DNA of 64,000 nt from Spirosoma arboris (lineage in GTDB: Bacteria; Bacteroidota; Bacteroidia; Cytophagales; Spirosomataceae): NCBI RefSeq assembly GCF_009754945.1, contig NZ_WPIN01000006.1, forward strand, positions 1 through 64,000. The letters are read 5' to 3'. Under the pieces are notes generated by a model that worked only from the letters and a program-made list of their open reading frames with translations, was not told where the DNA came from and did no database searches. Both the position numbers and the translations under genes were made by a program. Below are positions 61,587 through 64,000 of the stretch, piece by piece. Every line of letters starts with the position of its first letter. Positions within the stretch are counted from its first letter, which is position 1.

Positions 61587-63368
61587 TTACAACTTTCCAG
61601 AGGCTATCTTTTTGTCTAGATCAGGTCCCGCACCACCTTTCGCTTTGGCTTGTTTCCATTGTTCAAGCGCTTTATCGGATTGGCCAAGCTGATAAAGCAC
61701 ATCGCCATAATGCTCAATGATGGTAGCGCTTACGTTGGCTGGATCGGCGAGGGCTTTCTCCAGATATTGCTTTGCCTTGGTATAGTCTTTCGAGACGTAT
61801 AACACCCAGGCATACGTATCCAGATAGGTGGCATTGGTCGGGTTCCGCTCAACGAGTTTCTGCGATAGTTGTAACGCACGAGGCAGGTTCTCTTTCCGCA
61901 GCGACAGAAAATAGCTATAGTTATTAAGAACGTGATCGTTTATAGGATCTACTTTCAGAACAGCTTCGTATGATTCATCCGATTTTGCGTGGTCTCCGAG
62001 ACCATTGTAGGCATCTCCTAACTGAGCATCGATTTGTTTTTTAAGATCACTATTTGAGGTTGCAGCCAGGAGTTTACGACTCTCTTCAAGCGCATCGACG
62101 GCTTGTTGGTATTTTCGCTTAAACAGATTGGCCGAGCCATTGGAATACCAGAATAACCCTTGCGTAGGAAACACTTCAAGGGCTTTTTCGGAATGCGCCA
62201 GCAAACTATCTACCTGATTCAATTCGCCATCCAATTGCAACAAAGCTCCCCACACTTCATAAACAGAGCCATCGAGCCGAGCGGCTTTGGCATAGGCATC
62301 GCGAGCCTCTGCTTTTTTGCCCTGCTGCATCAGCAAATCGGCCAACATAATCTGCGTCTTTGGGTCGTTAGGGGAGGTTTTGGCTAAGTTCTGCGCCATA
62401 CCCAATGCATCCTGACGAGCGGTTGAATTTTCGCCAGTCATACCCACATAACTCGACAAAATCCGTGCTTTCAGCCCCGCTTCAAGATTTGGGTTGGCTA
62501 GCACCTGATTCAATTCTTTCGTTACTCGATCCATGTCGCCCTTCTTGCGATAGATATCGGCTAGCAATACGTGGGCCTGGGGGAGATCGGAGCTCAGCTT
62601 AAGGGCGCGGTCAATCCAGCTAATGGCCTGATCAGACCGATCGTTTGCAATTAGTAATTCGGCTCCTTCGAGTAGATAATCAGGTTCTGACGGCTCCGAA
62701 GCCACTAATTTTTCGGCTTCTTCAACCGCCTTGTCAACTTTGTTCTGCTTTAAATAAATCCGCTGTTTCTGCCGAATGATTTCCTCATTCAAACCCAATT
62801 CACGCTCTACTTTATTATATGTATCAAGAGCTTTGTCAGGCTTATCGTTGAACAAATAGATCGCAGCAAGCTCGACACCGTACTCCGCATTTTCCGCGCT
62901 TTTTTTCAGGAGTTTTTCGTAGAGGTCCTCCGCTTCTGTATAGCGTTTTTGCTTGACGTACAGTTCTGCCAATAGGAGGGAGTAAAACTTGTTTTGATTA
63001 TCTAAGGCATACGCTTTCGTTGCGTACGGGATTGCTTCGGCAATTTTTCCGGTCTTTAGCAATGCATTGGCGGTAGAATACTGAGCAGCCGCATTATTCG
63101 GATCTTTCTGAAGGACTTTGCTGAACTGGGCAATAGCCTTTGTAGGCTCGTCGGTCATCAGGTAACGAATACCTTCCGTAAACTGGGTTTCGGCTTCTAT
63201 GCGGGTAGTGGTTGTCGACGCAGCCTTGGCCAGCGTAGTGTCGGGGCCTGCTTTTTCGCGTCGACGCTGCGCTGAGGCTGGGGCCAGTGTGGCCCAAATA
63301 ACCAACAGGAGACTAGCAATCCATCCAATCAGGAGCCGGTTAGAGGAAAATTTGTATAACGTTTTCAT
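61587..63368 (-). CDS. Secreted tetratricopeptide repeat protein
   Basis: A 593-residue protein from ATG 63368 (MKTLYKFSSNRLLIGWIASLLLVIWATLAPASAQ). It has a signal peptide and about a dozen TPR units from residue 60 to the end (for example AIAQFSKVLQKDPNNAAAQYSTANALLKTGKIAEAIPYATKAYALD and DALEESRKLL). It is a periplasmic scaffold, likely acting with the DUF4292 lipoprotein and the EnvC-like protein encoded after it. The three are commonly together in Bacteroidota genomes. The exact process, possibly envelope or lipoprotein assembly, is inference. Confidence 0.93.
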   Translation of the reverse strand: MKTLYKFSSNRLLIGWIASLLLVIWATLAPASAQRRREKAGPDTTLAKAASTTTTRIEAETQFTEGIRYLMTDEPTKAIAQFSKVLQKDPNNAAAQYSTANALLKTGKIAEAIPYATKAYALDNQNKFYSLLLAELYVKQKRYTEAEDLYEKLLKKSAENAEYGVELAAIYLFNDKPDKALDTYNKVERELGLNEEIIRQKQRIYLKQNKVDKAVEEAEKLVASEPSEPDYLLEGAELLIANDRSDQAISWIDRALKLSSDLPQAHVLLADIYRKKGDMDRVTKELNQVLANPNLEAGLKARILSSYVGMTGENSTARQDALGMAQNLAKTSPNDPKTQIMLADLLMQQGKKAEARDAYAKAARLDGSVYEVWGALLQLDGELNQVDSLLAHSEKALEVFPTQGLFWYSNGSANLFKRKYQQAVDALEESRKLLAATSNSDLKKQIDAQLGDAYNGLGDHAKSDESYEAVLKVDPINDHVLNNYSYFLSLRKENLPRALQLSQKLVERNPTNATYLDTYAWVLYVSKDYTKAKQYLEKALADPANVSATIIEHYGDVLYQLGQSDKALEQWKQAKAKGGAGPDLDKKIASGKL

Positions 63369-63691
63369 GCTGGTCTGCGAATAGACGAACTTACTTACCA
63401 AAACGCGCTCTACTCCGTTCTATTGCGGCTTTAGTTTAAGTAAGCTCCTTAGACAAAGGTAGTTCAAAATGACGGAATGATTTGCATAGGGTGTGGAGCA
63501 TAGGCGAGGCTGTAAGAAAGGGCTTTTCTGATGCGCTGCTCCTTGCTCTATATTTCCTGCAAATACTTTGCCTTAATCCGACAACACGGCTAAATAGGGT
63601 AGAAGGATGTCTTGGGCGATCGAGAACTTTTCGAGGGTGCAGGAGTTATCAATCAGATAGTAGTACTGCTATAAACTCAAATTTTGTACAC
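63369..63691. other. Divergent gap between TPR and Ohr-like genes
   Basis: These 323 bases hold no gene. A minus-strand TACCTTTG box is at 63461-63454, and GAGCATAGGCGAGG and GCTCCTTGCTC words around 63491-63550 suggest a weak, imperfect inverted repeat. No Rho-independent terminator is visible. Confidence 0.5.
63454..63461 (-). promoter_or_regulatory. Promoter -7 box for the TPR operon
   Basis: TACCTTTG on the minus strand matches TAnnTTTG and lies 86 bases before the TPR start. The -33 is not clear. Confidence 0.5.
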
Positions 63692-64000
63692 ATGGAAACT
63701 CTGTATACTGCCACCGTCAGTAATGTCGGCGGGCGCGAAGGTGATGTAAAATCACTCGATGGTATTTTAGAATTGGATATTAAACGGCCGGTTGAGATGC
63801 ATGGCGAAGGCGGAGCGCCGAACCCCGAAATGCTATTTGCGGCTGCTTACAGCTCTTGTTATAATGGGGCATTGATGGCCGTAGCCGAACGCCGGAAAGT
63901 TATCCTGCCCGAACATGCCGTAGAGGTCAGCATTTCGCTGAACAAGGATGGCAATAATATGTTTCTGTCGGGAAAAATTACGGTGAAAGCACCGGGAATG
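63692..64000 (+). CDS. Ohr/OsmC-family peroxide resistance protein, partial
   Basis: The frame is open for 103 codons from ATG 63692 to the window edge, about two thirds of the family length of 140. YTATVSNVGGREGDVKSLDGILELDIKRP and APNPEMLFAAAYSSCYNGALMAVA identify Ohr/OsmC. The peroxidatic Cys is C56. The C-terminal resolving Cys lies beyond the window. It would reduce organic hydroperoxides with lipoylated or dithiol partners. No MarR/OhrR gene is adjacent upstream. Confidence 0.88.
   Translation, partial: METLYTATVSNVGGREGDVKSLDGILELDIKRPVEMHGEGGAPNPEMLFAAAYSSCYNGALMAVAERRKVILPEHAVEVSISLNKDGNNMFLSGKITVKAPGM

Noticed and set aside
63491..63550. Weak inverted repeat GAGCATAGGCG / GCTCCTTGCTC
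   Set aside because: Pairing is broken and too short to separate from chance.
1..64000. CRISPR arrays, tRNA/rRNA genes, complete transposases or prophage genes
   Set aside because: No regularly spaced direct repeats, no TPsiC-like or rRNA-like stretch and no transposase, integrase or capsid signatures were seen.

Overview
The window looks like a chromosomal segment of a Bacteroidota member, order Cytophagales, most likely Spirosoma or a close relative. The signs are DUF4249 lipoproteins next to a TonB-dependent receptor, LytS/LytTR two-component pairs, a DUF4292/EnvC/TPR envelope cluster, a MacB/FtsX-type permease, TAnnTTTG promoter boxes, and few purine-rich ribosome binding sites. Genus assignment is inference, because no rRNA or other phylogenetic marker is present.

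Layout. 1-6.1 kb: a partial secreted beta-helix protein (minus strand), an ABC permease broken by two frameshifts, a DUF4249 lipoprotein and an AlkZ-like winged-helix protein. 6.3-13.5 kb: a one-direction sensory block made of a REC-PAS kinase, a CHASE3-HAMP-GAF hybrid kinase with three receivers, a lone receiver, CheR and a receiver-less CheB, with no chemoreceptor, CheA or CheW. 13.6-18.6 kb: a Lys/Ala-rich secreted small protein, a HupE/UreJ-like membrane protein, a DUF3500 lipoprotein and the first LytS/LytTR pair. 18.9-27.4 kb: MarR regulator and fused beta-oxidation enzyme (FadN type), a nested inverted-repeat element cutting a small ORF, a J-domain protein, DoxX-like protein, methyltransferase, ECF sigma factor and acetoacetyl-CoA synthetase. 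27.7-38.5 kb: RluB-type pseudouridine synthase with about 425 residues of Arg/Asp-rich disorder, DeoC, a second LytS/LytTR pair with a serine hydrolase, a tandem pair of double TonB_C proteins, GcvT and ComB. 38.5-44.4 kb: TonB-dependent receptor plus a second DUF4249 lipoprotein, and a third LytS/LytTR pair. 44.5-49.9 kb: an acyl carrier protein and an EmrAB-TolC type efflux operon with a divergent MarR gene and a shared operator. 50-57.2 kb: DedA, ABC-F ATPase, SUMF1-fold protein, FolK, a HigBA toxin-antitoxin pair, an aspartate aminotransferase and a small membrane protein. 57.3-64 kb: RluA-type synthase and PanB, an envelope cluster (TPR, DUF4292 lipoprotein, EnvC-like), and a partial Ohr/OsmC protein.

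The most unusual signal is not a gene. Many short gaps, mostly between co-directional genes, are filled by inverted repeats with no strong T-tract and often within a few bases of the flanking stop and start codons. Their arms are built from short quasi-repeated words. At least two word families recur: GAAAGAGTGA-type at 29.7 and 50.6 kb, and TATGATGTAGGG-type at 49.9 and 53.7 kb. Other gaps hold unrelated words in the same arrangement. They differ from the ordinary GC-rich hairpins seen at transcription-unit ends (13.9, 22.0, 44.5, 56.4, 57.3 and 58.1 kb). I know of no described element of this kind, but I could run no database search.
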